Origin: Zobellia laminariae
GTDB lineage: Bacteria; Bacteroidota; Bacteroidia; Flavobacteriales; Flavobacteriaceae
NCBI RefSeq assembly: GCF_009725995.1
Contig: NZ_RCNS01000002.1
Span: 1-64,000, forward strand
DNA length: 64,000 bases
Reading direction: 5' to 3'
Shown: in pieces, positions 9,207 through 18,386 of the stretch
Layout: the number at the start of each line of letters is the position of its first letter
Position numbering within the stretch: the first letter of the stretch is position 1
Made by a program: the position numbers and the translations under genes
The notes under the pieces: model-generated
Databases searched by the model: none
Told to the model about the DNA's origin: nothing
Seen by the model: only the letters and a program-made list of their open reading frames with translations

Positions 9207-10223
9207 TTAAAGTTTGGTAGATTCTCTAACAATTAATTTATGCTTTATAAGGATTTGGTCCGCAGATTGAATATTAATAGAACCGCTGAGATGGCTTATA
9301 ATACTTTCTCCGGCAAGAATGCCCATTTTATAACCAGGATATTCTATAGTAGTTAAGTTTGGTGAGATAACTTCAGAAACAGGGTCATTGTTAAAACCTA
9401 TAATCTTTATGTCTTCCGGTATCCTGTATCCTTCCTTTTTTAATTCTTTTATGCAGTGCACGGCAAAGGTGTCGTTCGATACAAAAATTCCATCTACTTT
9501 GTGTTCTGAATTTTTTATTCGGTCAACAAATGTTTTAACGTTCTCTACCTTAAGGTCACTCTCATAAAGGTTTTCTTTTCTGAACGGTATGTCGTTTTTA
9601 AATAAGGCTCTTTGGTATCCGTCAAACCTATCTGAATAAACATTACGTTTAAGACTTCCGCTTATATGTACAATATTTTTACATCCTTGTTCAATAAGAT
9701 GTTGTGTAGCATCAAAACCTGCTGCATGGTTATCTATGGAAATAGTAGGGCAATTGGGTAGATCGCACACCCTATCAAAAAATAAGAGTGGAATCTTCCT
9801 GTCCGTATAAGTAGTAAAGTGGTCAAAGTTCTCCGTTTCGTATGCAAGGGAAACCAATAAGGCATCAACACCACTATCAAAAAGAGTTTTTGCATTGAGC
9901 TTTTCTTTTTTTTCTGATTCTAAGGACTGACTAATAATTAGGTTGTATCCAATATCATTAGCAATCTTCTCTATGCCCGATAAAACTGTGGACATAAAGT
10001 TGGAGTTTAGTTTTGGAACAATTACCCCAATGGTGTTGGACTTTTGCTTACTAAGGTTAGCCGCAAATTTATTGGTTCTATAGCCTGTCTCTTTAGCGAC
10101 CAATAACACCTTGTCTTTAGTCTTTTGGCTGATGGCCGGATGGTCGTTTAAACTTCTGCTGACGGTGGCCGGAGAGATGTTTAATTTCTGCGCCAAGTCA
10201 TAAATCGTGATTTTTTTTGCCAT
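9207..10223 (-). CDS. LacI family transcriptional regulator
   Basis: Residues 4-50 are a LacI helix-turn-helix (TIYDLAQKLNISPATVSRSL), followed by the hinge and a periplasmic-binding-protein-like sensor domain (about 62-335; GVIVPKLNSNFMSTVLSGIE, then DGIFVSNDTFAVHCIKEL). It is transcribed divergently from the susC-like gene. The 247-base gap between them holds a CG-centred palindrome (10381-10394) on the -33 box of a predicted susC promoter, so it probably represses the SusC/SusD operon until a sugar binds. Inducer unknown. Confidence 0.93.
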   Translation of the reverse strand: MAKKITIYDLAQKLNISPATVSRSLNDHPAISQKTKDKVLLVAKETGYRTNKFAANLSKQKSNTIGVIVPKLNSNFMSTVLSGIEKIANDIGYNLIISQSLESEKKEKLNAKTLFDSGVDALLVSLAYETENFDHFTTYTDRKIPLLFFDRVCDLPNCPTISIDNHAAGFDATQHLIEQGCKNIVHISGSLKRNVYSDRFDGYQRALFKNDIPFRKENLYESDLKVENVKTFVDRIKNSEHKVDGIFVSNDTFAVHCIKELKKEGYRIPEDIKIIGFNNDPVSEVISPNLTTIEYPGYKMGILAGESIISHLSGSINIQSADQILIKHKLIVRESTKL

Positions 10224-10380
10224 TTGGTTAGTGCAAGTTTACTGCAACAATATTACGCAACAAATCGAAATATACAAGCTTAATTTCTGATTTATTACAT
10301 TTTTGAGTCCATTTTAAAGAATTTAGTCTTGTTTAGGGTGTTTAAAATGAGTAATTATCAATTTTTATGTAATTAATTTA

Positions 10381-10394
10381 CGCAATCGGTTGCG
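10381..10394. promoter_or_regulatory. LacI-type operator
   Basis: The sequence CGCAATCGGTTGCG is a CG-centred palindrome with perfect 5-bp arms (CGCAA and TTGCG), the usual shape of LacI-family operators. It lies between divergent lacI and susC genes and covers the -33 box of the promoter at 10389-10419. Confidence 0.75.
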
Positions 10395-10419
10395 CAATTC
10401 ATATTATTTTATAGTTTTG
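10389..10419 (+). promoter_or_regulatory. Predicted Bacteroidota promoter for susC
   Basis: GTTG at 10389-10392, exactly 19 bases, then TAGTTTTG at 10412-10419. This matches the Bacteroidota consensus (TTTG or TTG near -33, TAnnTTTG near -7). The start codon at 10471 leaves a leader of about 45 nt. The LacI-type operator overlaps the -33 box. Confidence 0.72.
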
Positions 10420-10470
10420 TTTCCAATCAACTCGACCTAAATAATCAAATCCAATTTTAACTCACTCTTT

Positions 10471-13400
10471 ATGAAACAACAACTAAGTGATTTTAAGCTC
10501 TTTAAACGAACGTTATTTCTCGTGGGGCTCGTGTCAATTTTTTCTTTTTCGGCTTATGCCCAAAATAATTTTACTGTTACAGGAACGGTTTCGGATGAAT
10601 ATGATGTTCCATTACCTGGGGCAACGGTAGTGGAAAAAGGAACAACTAATGGTGTCTCTACAGATTTTGACGGTAACTACTCCATATCCGTTGCCAATCA
10701 AAACTCAGTGCTAGTAATTAGCTACATAGGTTATGCAGCTCAGGAGATTGCTGTGTTTGGCAAATCGGAAATAAACACTTCGCTGGAGCCTAGTGCTTCT
10801 TCGCTGGATGAAGTTATTGTAGTAGGTTATGGAGCCGTTAAGAAGAAAGATTTAACAGGGTCGGTCGCTCAAGTTGATGCGGCTGAACTTTCCAACCAAT
10901 CGGTAAATTCGGTTACTGATGTTCTGCGTGGTAATGTAGCCGGTCTAAATATTGGTTTTTCTGCATCACCAAAGGGAACTAGTCAGATTCAGATAAGGGG
11001 TAACAATAGTTTGACAGCAGGTACAAGCCCATTAATTGTTGTAGATGGTATACTTTATACTGGAGATCTTTCTGATATTAACCCTGCCGATATAGATAAG
11101 TTAGATGTTTTAAAAGATGCTAGTTCTGCAGCGGTCTACGGTGCACGTGGGGCCGGTGGTGTAATTTTGGTGACTACCAAAAGAGGTTCCAGCGATAAAC
11201 CAGTAGTTACTATCAATACCAGTGTTGGTTTTGCAAGTGAACAAAATCCAGTTAGACCTTATAGCCCTAATGGTTATGCAGACTGGCGTGTAGATGTCTT
11301 TAAAAGTAGTAGAGGGCAATTAGCTTCTGAAAACCCAGGTATTTTTGATAATCCAAATAATCTTCCCGATGGAGTATCGGTAGATCAGTGGCTTGCTTAT
11401 ACAGGAGCACAAGGGGATCCAACTTCTGCTTGGTTGACGAGGATAGGTTTTCAGGATGTTGAAGTTCAAAATTATTTGGCGGGAAAAAGTATTGATTGGT
11501 ATGATAAAATTATGCAAACTGGATTTAGAAACGAACAGAATGTAAGTATCTCTGGTCGTAATGGTGGATTGAATTATTACTGGTCCATTGGGCGGACTTC
11601 TAATGAAGGGATTATTGTGGGAGAGAAATTTGAAGCACTACGGTCACGTTTAAATTTAGATGCTAAGGTTAATGATTGGCTGACCGTGGGAATGAATACA
11701 CAATTTGCCAAACGAAATGAAGGGTTCATTCCTGCAGATCAGAATCAAGTTTTTAGTTCGTCACCTTGGGGTTCGGAATTTAATGATGAAGGTACTTTAT
11801 TAAGAATAAGCCCTCAAGATGATCCTGGGGCCGGAGCCTCATCTGCGTTCTTACGACCTACTTATGATGATTTAGTTGATTTGGAACACACTTTTAATTC
11901 AAGGGTATATGCTAAAGTACAGTTGCCCTTGGGCTTTTCGTATGAACTTGGTTTTACAAATAGGTTGGATATTGAAGAGTACTTTGTACACGCATCTTCT
12001 TTAAACCCCAATAATGTGGTAGGACGTGCCCAGAGATGGAATAGAAAGCAAAAAGAGTATCAGTTGGACAATATTATACGTTGGGACAAAACGATAAATA
12101 AGCACACGTTTGGTCTAACGGCTCTGTTTTATGCCGAAAAGTTTGAAACCTATACAACCATTGCAAACGCAAACACCTTTGAGCCAAGTGATGCATTGGG
12201 TTTTAGTAACCTACAGGCAGGCACAAATCAAAATGTATTTACTGATGATGAAGAGACTACTGGTGATGCTATTATGACCAGGTTCAATTATAACTATGAT
12301 TCCAGATACAATCTAAGCTTGACTATGAGGCGAGATGGGTATTCCGCATTTGGTCTTAACAATAAAAGAGCCTATTTCCCTTCTGTTGGAGGAGCTTGGA
12401 CGGTTTCGGAAGAGAATTTTTTTAAATCCGATTTTGTTACCTTTTTAAAACTGAGAGCATCTTATGGCGAGAATGGAAACAGGGGATTTGGAAGTGCAAG
12501 AGGAATTACTACTAGTCCTAATCCAGGAGGGTTCAGGTCATTCAATAATGAAAGAGGTTTGGGGGCCTACGCACAGTTGTCGGAATTGTCCGGAGGTAAT
12601 TATCTCAATGTAGATGGTGGTACGGTTGTCCCGGTTCCCACTTTTAACAACAATACTATAGCAAATCCGGATTTAAGGTGGGAGCGAACAAAGGCAGTTA
12701 ACTTAGGGCTTGACTTTAGCTTTGCGGGAGGTATTGTAGAAGGGTCAATTGATGCCTACCGAAATGTTACTACGGACTTAATTGTACGTAGGCAATTACC
12801 TAGTGTAATAGGTTTTAATGAAGTATTTACAAACTTGGGTGAGGTTCAGAATAAGGGACTTGAATTTGTGGTTTCAACTCAAAATTACAATCGAGAAAAT
12901 TTCAGTTGGAATACTAGTTTTAACTTTTCATTGAACAGAAACAAAATCAATGCACTGTATGGAGATTTGGACGAAAATGGAAATGAACTGGATGACCTAA
13001 CGACCCAACGATTTATTGGACAGGCCACAGATGTTATATGGGATTACGAAGTGTTGGGCGTTTGGCAATCCAATGAAGCTAGCGAAGCTGCTGAGCTTGG
13101 GTTTGAACCGGGTGATTTTAAATTAAGGGATGTTAATGGTGATGGTATTTTTACAGATGATGACAAGGTTTTTGTTGGCAATCGTTCGCCCCAGTTCAAC
13201 ATGGGTATGTCTAATCGTTTTTCTTTTCTGAAAAATTTTGATTTTTCTTTTGAATGGTACGCCAGACTCGGTCAAAAACGAGTTTTTAATGAGTCAAAAA
13301 ATAGAAATGGTTTTGTAGACAGGGTAAACTCTCCGCAAACTCCTTATTGGACGCCAGACAATCCACTTAATGACTATGCCCGTTTGTTTTCAAATGACGG

Positions 13401-13683
13401 TCCGGGCTTTAATGTTTATAGAAGTAGCTCGTTTGTTCGGTTAAGTAATATAACATTGGCTTATAGACTTCCTAAATCCATATTGTCAAAATTATCCATG
13501 TCTAGTGCACGTATTTATGCGAACGTTAGAAATGCGGCTGTTTGGGCACCAGATTGGGATTTTTATGACCCAGAAGGTTCAAATGTAAATGGAGCATCCA
13601 GAGGGTCGGATGGTTTGTTTGATGCTAACGGTAGAGAGCCAACACCTAGATTTATCACTTTAGGAGTTGATATTAGTCTATAA
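10471..13683 (+). CDS. SusC/RagA family TonB-linked outer membrane receptor
   Basis: At 1070 aa it has a signal peptide (about 1-30), a carboxypeptidase-like beta-sandwich domain (VTGTVSDEYDVPLPGATV, about 34-108), the SusC signature SLDEVIVVGYGAVKKKDLTG, a TonB plug (about 115-235) and a long C-terminal barrel ending in an aromatic-poor ITLGVDISL strand. SusC proteins import oligosaccharides with a SusD partner, which is encoded 23 bases downstream. No glycoside hydrolase or lyase lies in this operon, so the ligand cannot be read from context; nearby oxidoreductases and UxuA hint at a uronate-containing or keto-sugar glycoside. Confidence 0.96.
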   Translation: MKQQLSDFKLFKRTLFLVGLVSIFSFSAYAQNNFTVTGTVSDEYDVPLPGATVVEKGTTNGVSTDFDGNYSISVANQNSVLVISYIGYAAQEIAVFGKSEINTSLEPSASSLDEVIVVGYGAVKKKDLTGSVAQVDAAELSNQSVNSVTDVLRGNVAGLNIGFSASPKGTSQIQIRGNNSLTAGTSPLIVVDGILYTGDLSDINPADIDKLDVLKDASSAAVYGARGAGGVILVTTKRGSSDKPVVTINTSVGFASEQNPVRPYSPNGYADWRVDVFKSSRGQLASENPGIFDNPNNLPDGVSVDQWLAYTGAQGDPTSAWLTRIGFQDVEVQNYLAGKSIDWYDKIMQTGFRNEQNVSISGRNGGLNYYWSIGRTSNEGIIVGEKFEALRSRLNLDAKVNDWLTVGMNTQFAKRNEGFIPADQNQVFSSSPWGSEFNDEGTLLRISPQDDPGAGASSAFLRPTYDDLVDLEHTFNSRVYAKVQLPLGFSYELGFTNRLDIEEYFVHASSLNPNNVVGRAQRWNRKQKEYQLDNIIRWDKTINKHTFGLTALFYAEKFETYTTIANANTFEPSDALGFSNLQAGTNQNVFTDDEETTGDAIMTRFNYNYDSRYNLSLTMRRDGYSAFGLNNKRAYFPSVGGAWTVSEENFFKSDFVTFLKLRASYGENGNRGFGSARGITTSPNPGGFRSFNNERGLGAYAQLSELSGGNYLNVDGGTVVPVPTFNNNTIANPDLRWERTKAVNLGLDFSFAGGIVEGSIDAYRNVTTDLIVRRQLPSVIGFNEVFTNLGEVQNKGLEFVVSTQNYNRENFSWNTSFNFSLNRNKINALYGDLDENGNELDDLTTQRFIGQATDVIWDYEVLGVWQSNEASEAAELGFEPGDFKLRDVNGDGIFTDDDKVFVGNRSPQFNMGMSNRFSFLKNFDFSFEWYARLGQKRVFNESKNRNGFVDRVNSPQTPYWTPDNPLNDYARLFSNDGPGFNVYRSSSFVRLSNITLAYRLPKSILSKLSMSSARIYANVRNAAVWAPDWDFYDPEGSNVNGASRGSDGLFDANGREPTPRFITLGVDISL

Positions 13684-13706
13684 TAAATTTAAAATCCAGC
13701 AGTAAG

Positions 13707-15569
13707 ATGAAAAATATAAATAAATTCTATTTAAGAAATTTGATACCATTTTTTCTGGTGGCTCTTTTCATTCCAATTTCTTGTACAAAAGATTTCTTGG
13801 AGCAAGAGCCAAAATCATTTTTCACGCCAGAAAATGCTTTGAATACACCTGAAGGCTTGAACGCCATACTTTCTCAGGCCCTTACCGGTATTCGTGCAGA
13901 ATTCTATGGAGACGGTGCTCCAATGATTACCGAGAATATATTTTCAGAGGTGTCTATAGAAGGCACTACGGATAAAGCCGGCCCAGCACAGGATTTAAAC
14001 GCACAGATTTTGCCGGATGCGAATAACAATAGTAGTAACACAAATAAAATTAACTGGTTTTGGGAGGAATTTTATGAAGGTATAAAGTTTGCCAACACGG
14101 TAATAGATAGATTGGATGATGCAGAATTCGATAGCCCTGAACAACGCGCAGATATCCTTGGTAGAGCACTGTTTCATAGGGCGTATCGTTATTATCGGTT
14201 GACCCATCAATTTGGCGATATACCTTTAGTGTTAGAGGAGATAAGTGGTCCAAAATTAGATTTTGTGTCTACGGATAGGGATGTTATTCTTAGAAAGATT
14301 CAGGACGACTTGAATATGGCGGTTCCTATGGTCAATGAAGTTGCTGCAGGTGGTGAGGTCAGCCGAGGAGCTGTGTTGCATTTGTTGACAAAAGTAAACC
14401 TTGCCTTGGGCGATTTTGATGAGGCCATTGCCTCTGCCTCACAAGTTATAGATGGTGGGCAATATGCTTTAATGACAGAAAGATTTGGCATCAATGCTGG
14501 CGATGCTTCAAAAGATATAACTTGGGATTTACACCGGGTTGAAAATAAAAGTATACCAGGTAATACCGAGGGGATTTTAGTAGCTGTAGATCGGTTGGAA
14601 TTCGTTGATCAAGGAGCCACTGGTAGTGGTACCAGCATACAAAGACAGGCGGTACCTTTGTGGTGGCGCTTTATCAATACTCCAGATGGTCAGAACGGAA
14701 TGTCAGATTCACCTGAAGCTGAAATTAATTTGGTTACCGATATAGGCAGGGGAATAGGAAGAAACAGAGGAACTAATTATAGTACCAAAGAAATTTGGAA
14801 AGATGCCAATGATGATCAAAGACATAAACTGGGTAACTGGTTTGATATGGAAGACTTGGTTTATAACGCGCCCAGCCTAAAGGAATCTGGTAATACATTT
14901 TACGGAAAAAATTTGGAATTGTACTTGCCGGATGGAACTCCTCTCTGCTCAGATACAATTAGGAACTGGTATGGTTTCCCACAATATAAGTTCTTAGTTC
15001 CAGATCCTACTGCTACAAGACCTGCTGGTGGTCATGGAGATTGGTATGTCTACCGTATTGCCGAAACATATTTGTTAAGGGCTGAAGCCCATTTCTGGAA
15101 TAATAATAGTGGTTTGGCAGCCGCGGATATAAATGCTGTTAGACAAAGGGCGCAAGCTGACCCAATCAACGCGGCAGATGTTACTATTGATATGATTCTA
15201 GATGAGCGTGCAAGAGAGTTGTACTATGAAGAAAGCAGAAAAACAGAACTTACTAGAGTGGCATACATTTTTGCGAGAACGGGAAGAACTGCATACAATG
15301 GAAAATCATATAATTTGGATAATTTTTCCCAAGATAATTTCTGGTACGACCGTATTATGGACGTTACGGATTTTTATAACGTTCCGGGCCTCAAGACTAT
15401 TTTTGGTGTGTCTTTTACAATGAGCCCTTACCATGTTTTGTGGCCTGTGCCTGCATCGGCAATAAACGCCAACACCCAAGGGCGAATCAATCAAAATGAA
15501 GGATATCCAGGTGCGGAGCTGAACATTGCTCCTCTGACTAGTATTCCTGAATCAGAGAATGATAATTAA
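13707..15569 (+). CDS. SusD/RagB family surface glycan-binding lipoprotein
   Basis: The N-terminus (LIPFFLVALFIPISC) is a lipoprotein signal. The body shows SusD features: the EQEPKSFFTPENAL start, a helical TPR-like core (FANTVIDRLDDAEF, ALFHRAYRYYRLTHQFGDIPLV), the RIAETYLLRAEA helix and the IMDERARELYYEE-like segment (read here as ILDERARELYYEESRKTEL) near the C-terminus. It caps the SusC barrel encoded just upstream and helps bind the imported oligosaccharide. The ligand is unknown. Confidence 0.95.
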   Translation: MKNINKFYLRNLIPFFLVALFIPISCTKDFLEQEPKSFFTPENALNTPEGLNAILSQALTGIRAEFYGDGAPMITENIFSEVSIEGTTDKAGPAQDLNAQILPDANNNSSNTNKINWFWEEFYEGIKFANTVIDRLDDAEFDSPEQRADILGRALFHRAYRYYRLTHQFGDIPLVLEEISGPKLDFVSTDRDVILRKIQDDLNMAVPMVNEVAAGGEVSRGAVLHLLTKVNLALGDFDEAIASASQVIDGGQYALMTERFGINAGDASKDITWDLHRVENKSIPGNTEGILVAVDRLEFVDQGATGSGTSIQRQAVPLWWRFINTPDGQNGMSDSPEAEINLVTDIGRGIGRNRGTNYSTKEIWKDANDDQRHKLGNWFDMEDLVYNAPSLKESGNTFYGKNLELYLPDGTPLCSDTIRNWYGFPQYKFLVPDPTATRPAGGHGDWYVYRIAETYLLRAEAHFWNNNSGLAAADINAVRQRAQADPINAADVTIDMILDERARELYYEESRKTELTRVAYIFARTGRTAYNGKSYNLDNFSQDNFWYDRIMDVTDFYNVPGLKTIFGVSFTMSPYHVLWPVPASAINANTQGRINQNEGYPGAELNIAPLTSIPESENDN

Positions 15570-15619
15570 TATTGAGTTAGTTTTTGTTTAAATTCCGTCA
15601 TCTAAAATACTGTTTGTTT

Positions 15620-16876
15620 ATGCGTGCAATTATTTTTTTTCTTCTTGTTTCAATCATGTGGTCATGTAATTCTGAAGATTCAGTACGCTTTACGGTAGAT
15701 AAAGGTGACGGAATTTTTTTAACTCAACCTGTCAGTTTTAATTTGGCTAAAGCCGAAGAAACTAAAATAAATATACAAGAACCTATGGTTCTTTTTCAAG
15801 AAATAGGAAAAGAAGAGGTAGAGGTTCCTTTTCAGGTAAATCAAGACGAGAATAAAATTTGGTTTGTACCGATTACTGGAAAAAATAGTGATGAACCTTT
15901 AAATTATACTTTAAGAAACGGAGTAGCTTCATTCAAAGCGGATAGCGGAATTTCAGAAAAAAAACAAGATGGTAGTTTACAACTTAATTTTCAGAACAAA
16001 CCAGCCGTCTCGTATCGGTATGAAATGACTTATCCACCAGAAGGTGTAGATTCCATTTTTAAAAAATCAGGATATATTCACCCTATTATCACCCCAAAAG
16101 GGGATACCCTTACCCGTATTCAACCTAATGACCATTATCATCATTACGGTCTTTGGGGGCCATGGACCCATACGCAAGTAGATGGCGAACGAGTGGATTT
16201 TTGGAATCTTGGAGATGGAATGGGAACGGTTCTTTTTAAGAAATTTAAAAATACAGAAGCGGGAGATGTCTATGCTTCGTTTACTGCGGCTCAAGAGCAC
16301 ATCGACCTGAAAACAAAGAAAGAACCTCAAGTAGCTTTAAACGAAGATGTTCAAGTAAAACTATGGAACTTAAACCGGCCGGACCGCTATATGTTCGATT
16401 ACACAAGTGAGTTCAGTTCACCTCTGGAGAAAGGTATTTTATTTGAAGCGTACCGCTACGGTGGAGGATTGGGACTTCGTTTTAACGAACGCTGGAAGGC
16501 AGATAATTGTTCGGTTTTGACTTCTGAAGGTAATGACCGTTTAACTGCTGATGGAACCAACGCCAAATGGTGTATTGTATCAGGAGAAGCATCGGATAGA
16601 AAAGGCACGAACGGAATTCTGTTCATGAGTCACCCTAAGAATAGAAACCATCCCGAACCTATGCGTATTTGGCCTATTGATGCCAATGGAGGTAGAGGCG
16701 ATATGTTTTTTGAATTTTGCCCTATCCGTCATGAAGAATGGAAAATAGAACCGAATAAAAGATATGAACTGAATTACAGAATGGTTGTGTTTGATGGTAC
16801 TTTAAATGCTGAGGAAGCAGAAGCGTACTGGCAATCGTTTGCAAAGGAAAACCAAATAGAATTAATCAATAAATAA
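15620..16876 (+). CDS. DUF6807 (PmoA-like) lipoprotein
   Basis: I start it at ATG 15620 because it gives a clean lipoprotein signal (MRAIIFFLLVSIMWSC); an upstream TTG at 15584 adds 12 unlikely residues. The C-terminal two thirds match the family once named methane oxygenase PmoA and now DUF6807: NDHYHHYGLWGPWTH, a DYTSEFSSP strand and FMSHPKNRNHPEPMRIWP. Members usually sit beside Gfo/Idh oxidoreductases, as here (16893). It follows susD by about 50 bases. The biochemical role is unknown; no link to methane oxidation is implied. Confidence 0.82.
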   Translation: MRAIIFFLLVSIMWSCNSEDSVRFTVDKGDGIFLTQPVSFNLAKAEETKINIQEPMVLFQEIGKEEVEVPFQVNQDENKIWFVPITGKNSDEPLNYTLRNGVASFKADSGISEKKQDGSLQLNFQNKPAVSYRYEMTYPPEGVDSIFKKSGYIHPIITPKGDTLTRIQPNDHYHHYGLWGPWTHTQVDGERVDFWNLGDGMGTVLFKKFKNTEAGDVYASFTAAQEHIDLKTKKEPQVALNEDVQVKLWNLNRPDRYMFDYTSEFSSPLEKGILFEAYRYGGGLGLRFNERWKADNCSVLTSEGNDRLTADGTNAKWCIVSGEASDRKGTNGILFMSHPKNRNHPEPMRIWPIDANGGRGDMFFEFCPIRHEEWKIEPNKRYELNYRMVVFDGTLNAEEAEAYWQSFAKENQIELINK

Positions 16877-16892
16877 AATACGTATTACTAAC

Positions 16893-18269
16893 ATGGATAG
16901 AAGAAAATTTATAAACAGAACAGCTTTAAGTACTGCCGCTATGGTAGCTTTTCCTAGCATTGTACCAGCCCATGTTTTGGGTAAAAATGCGCCCAGTAAT
17001 AAGATAAATATTGGTCAGATCGGTTGTGGTCGTATTGCTAGAGACCATGATATTCGCGATACTATTCGTTTTGATCAAGCAAATTATTTGGCAGTGTGTG
17101 ATCTTGATTCTAAAAGAGCTGCAGACGCTAAGCTTCTAGTGGATGGGTTTTACCAGGAAAAAACAGGCAAAGCCAAGTATGACAGAACCAAAGTATATGA
17201 AGACTATAGGGAAATGCTTTTGAACAAGGATATAGATGCAGTTGTTATAAGTACTCCGGACCACTGGCATTCGCAACCGGCAATGGAGGCTGCTTTGGCC
17301 GGAAAGGATATCTATCTTCAAAAACCTACGTCCTTAACGGTAAGGGAAGGACAACAATTGCGAGAAGTTGTTCAGAAAACAGGTGCTATTTTACAGGTAG
17401 GAACACAACAACGTGCCATGCCGCAATTTAGGATTGCTGCAGAACTGGTGAGAAATGGGCGAATAGGTAAAATCCATACGGTAAAAATTGGTTTACCTGG
17501 TGACCCTGCCGGACCCGAAGCTCCTGCAATGCCTATACCATCAAACCTGAATTTTGATATGTGGTTGGGTTCTACCCCAGAAGTTCCATATACAGAAATA
17601 GGTGTGCACCCTCAAGCAGATTATAGCAGACCAGGCTGGTTGCGTTCTCGTAATTATGGCGCTGGTATGATTACCGGTTGGGGTCAGCATCACTATGATT
17701 CCGCGGCTTGGGGTATGAATACGGAATTAGGAGGACCTATTTCCGTTGAGGCGCTTGCAGAGTTTCCAAAATCTGGATTGTGGAACGTACATGGCGATTT
17801 CTTTGTGAAGCATGAGTATGATAGCGGCATCACGGTTTATACCAGCGGAGGATATACCAATGGTATTCGTTATGAAGGTACTGATGGATGGATTTTCGTT
17901 TCACGTGGTTCTTACCAAGCTTCGGCTACCGATCCAGTAGATAAAGAAAAGAGCAGTAAAGCATTAAACGCTTCTGATCCTAAAATTTTAGAATCGGTTA
18001 TCGGGGAAAATGAGATTCACCTTGAAAAAATTGACGACCAACATGGTAACTGGTTAGATTGTATCAAGACAAGAAAAGCACCTATTTCACCAATTGAAAA
18101 AGGGCATAAGGCTTGTGCTATCTGTTTGATCAGCGATATAGCTATGCAGGTTGATAGAAAACTGGAATGGGATTACGATAAAGAGGTGTTCATAAATGAC
18201 GATGAAGCAAACGCCATGTTGCGTCGTGAGCAAAGAAAACCTTACGGGACGGACACTGTAAAGTATTAA
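16893..18269 (+). CDS. Tat-exported Gfo/Idh/MocA oxidoreductase
   Basis: The N-terminus MDRRKFINRTALSTAAM is a twin-arginine-type signal, so the enzyme should be exported folded with its cofactor, like glucose-fructose oxidoreductase. The Rossmann domain follows (NKINIGQIGCGRIARDHD), then the family motif LQKPTSLTVREGQQL, which corresponds to EKP, and the C-terminal domain with GWGQHHYDSAAWGM. It lies 16 bases after the DUF6807 gene and is the last gene before a terminator (18278). A 3-dehydrogenase role on a glycoside is plausible from family precedent but not shown. Confidence 0.88.
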   Translation: MDRRKFINRTALSTAAMVAFPSIVPAHVLGKNAPSNKINIGQIGCGRIARDHDIRDTIRFDQANYLAVCDLDSKRAADAKLLVDGFYQEKTGKAKYDRTKVYEDYREMLLNKDIDAVVISTPDHWHSQPAMEAALAGKDIYLQKPTSLTVREGQQLREVVQKTGAILQVGTQQRAMPQFRIAAELVRNGRIGKIHTVKIGLPGDPAGPEAPAMPIPSNLNFDMWLGSTPEVPYTEIGVHPQADYSRPGWLRSRNYGAGMITGWGQHHYDSAAWGMNTELGGPISVEALAEFPKSGLWNVHGDFFVKHEYDSGITVYTSGGYTNGIRYEGTDGWIFVSRGSYQASATDPVDKEKSSKALNASDPKILESVIGENEIHLEKIDDQHGNWLDCIKTRKAPISPIEKGHKACAICLISDIAMQVDRKLEWDYDKEVFINDDEANAMLRREQRKPYGTDTVKY

Positions 18270-18277
18270 AATAAGAA

Positions 18278-18305
18278 AAGCCTGTTCATTATGAACGGGC
18301 TTTTT
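18278..18305 (+). terminator. Rho-independent terminator of the susCD operon
   Basis: Stem 18278-18288 with 18292-18302 (GCCTGTTCA paired with TGAACGGGC, one G-U), a 3-base loop and a T run. It lies 8 bases after the Tat-exported oxidoreductase stop codon and ends the susC-susD-DUF6807-Gfo/Idh operon. Confidence 0.85.
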
Positions 18306-18386
18306 AAACAGCTTCTAAACTTTTATAATATAGATTGAAGGGCTTTTTCCGACTATAAGAGAAAGCTGAAGACTAACAACCCATAC

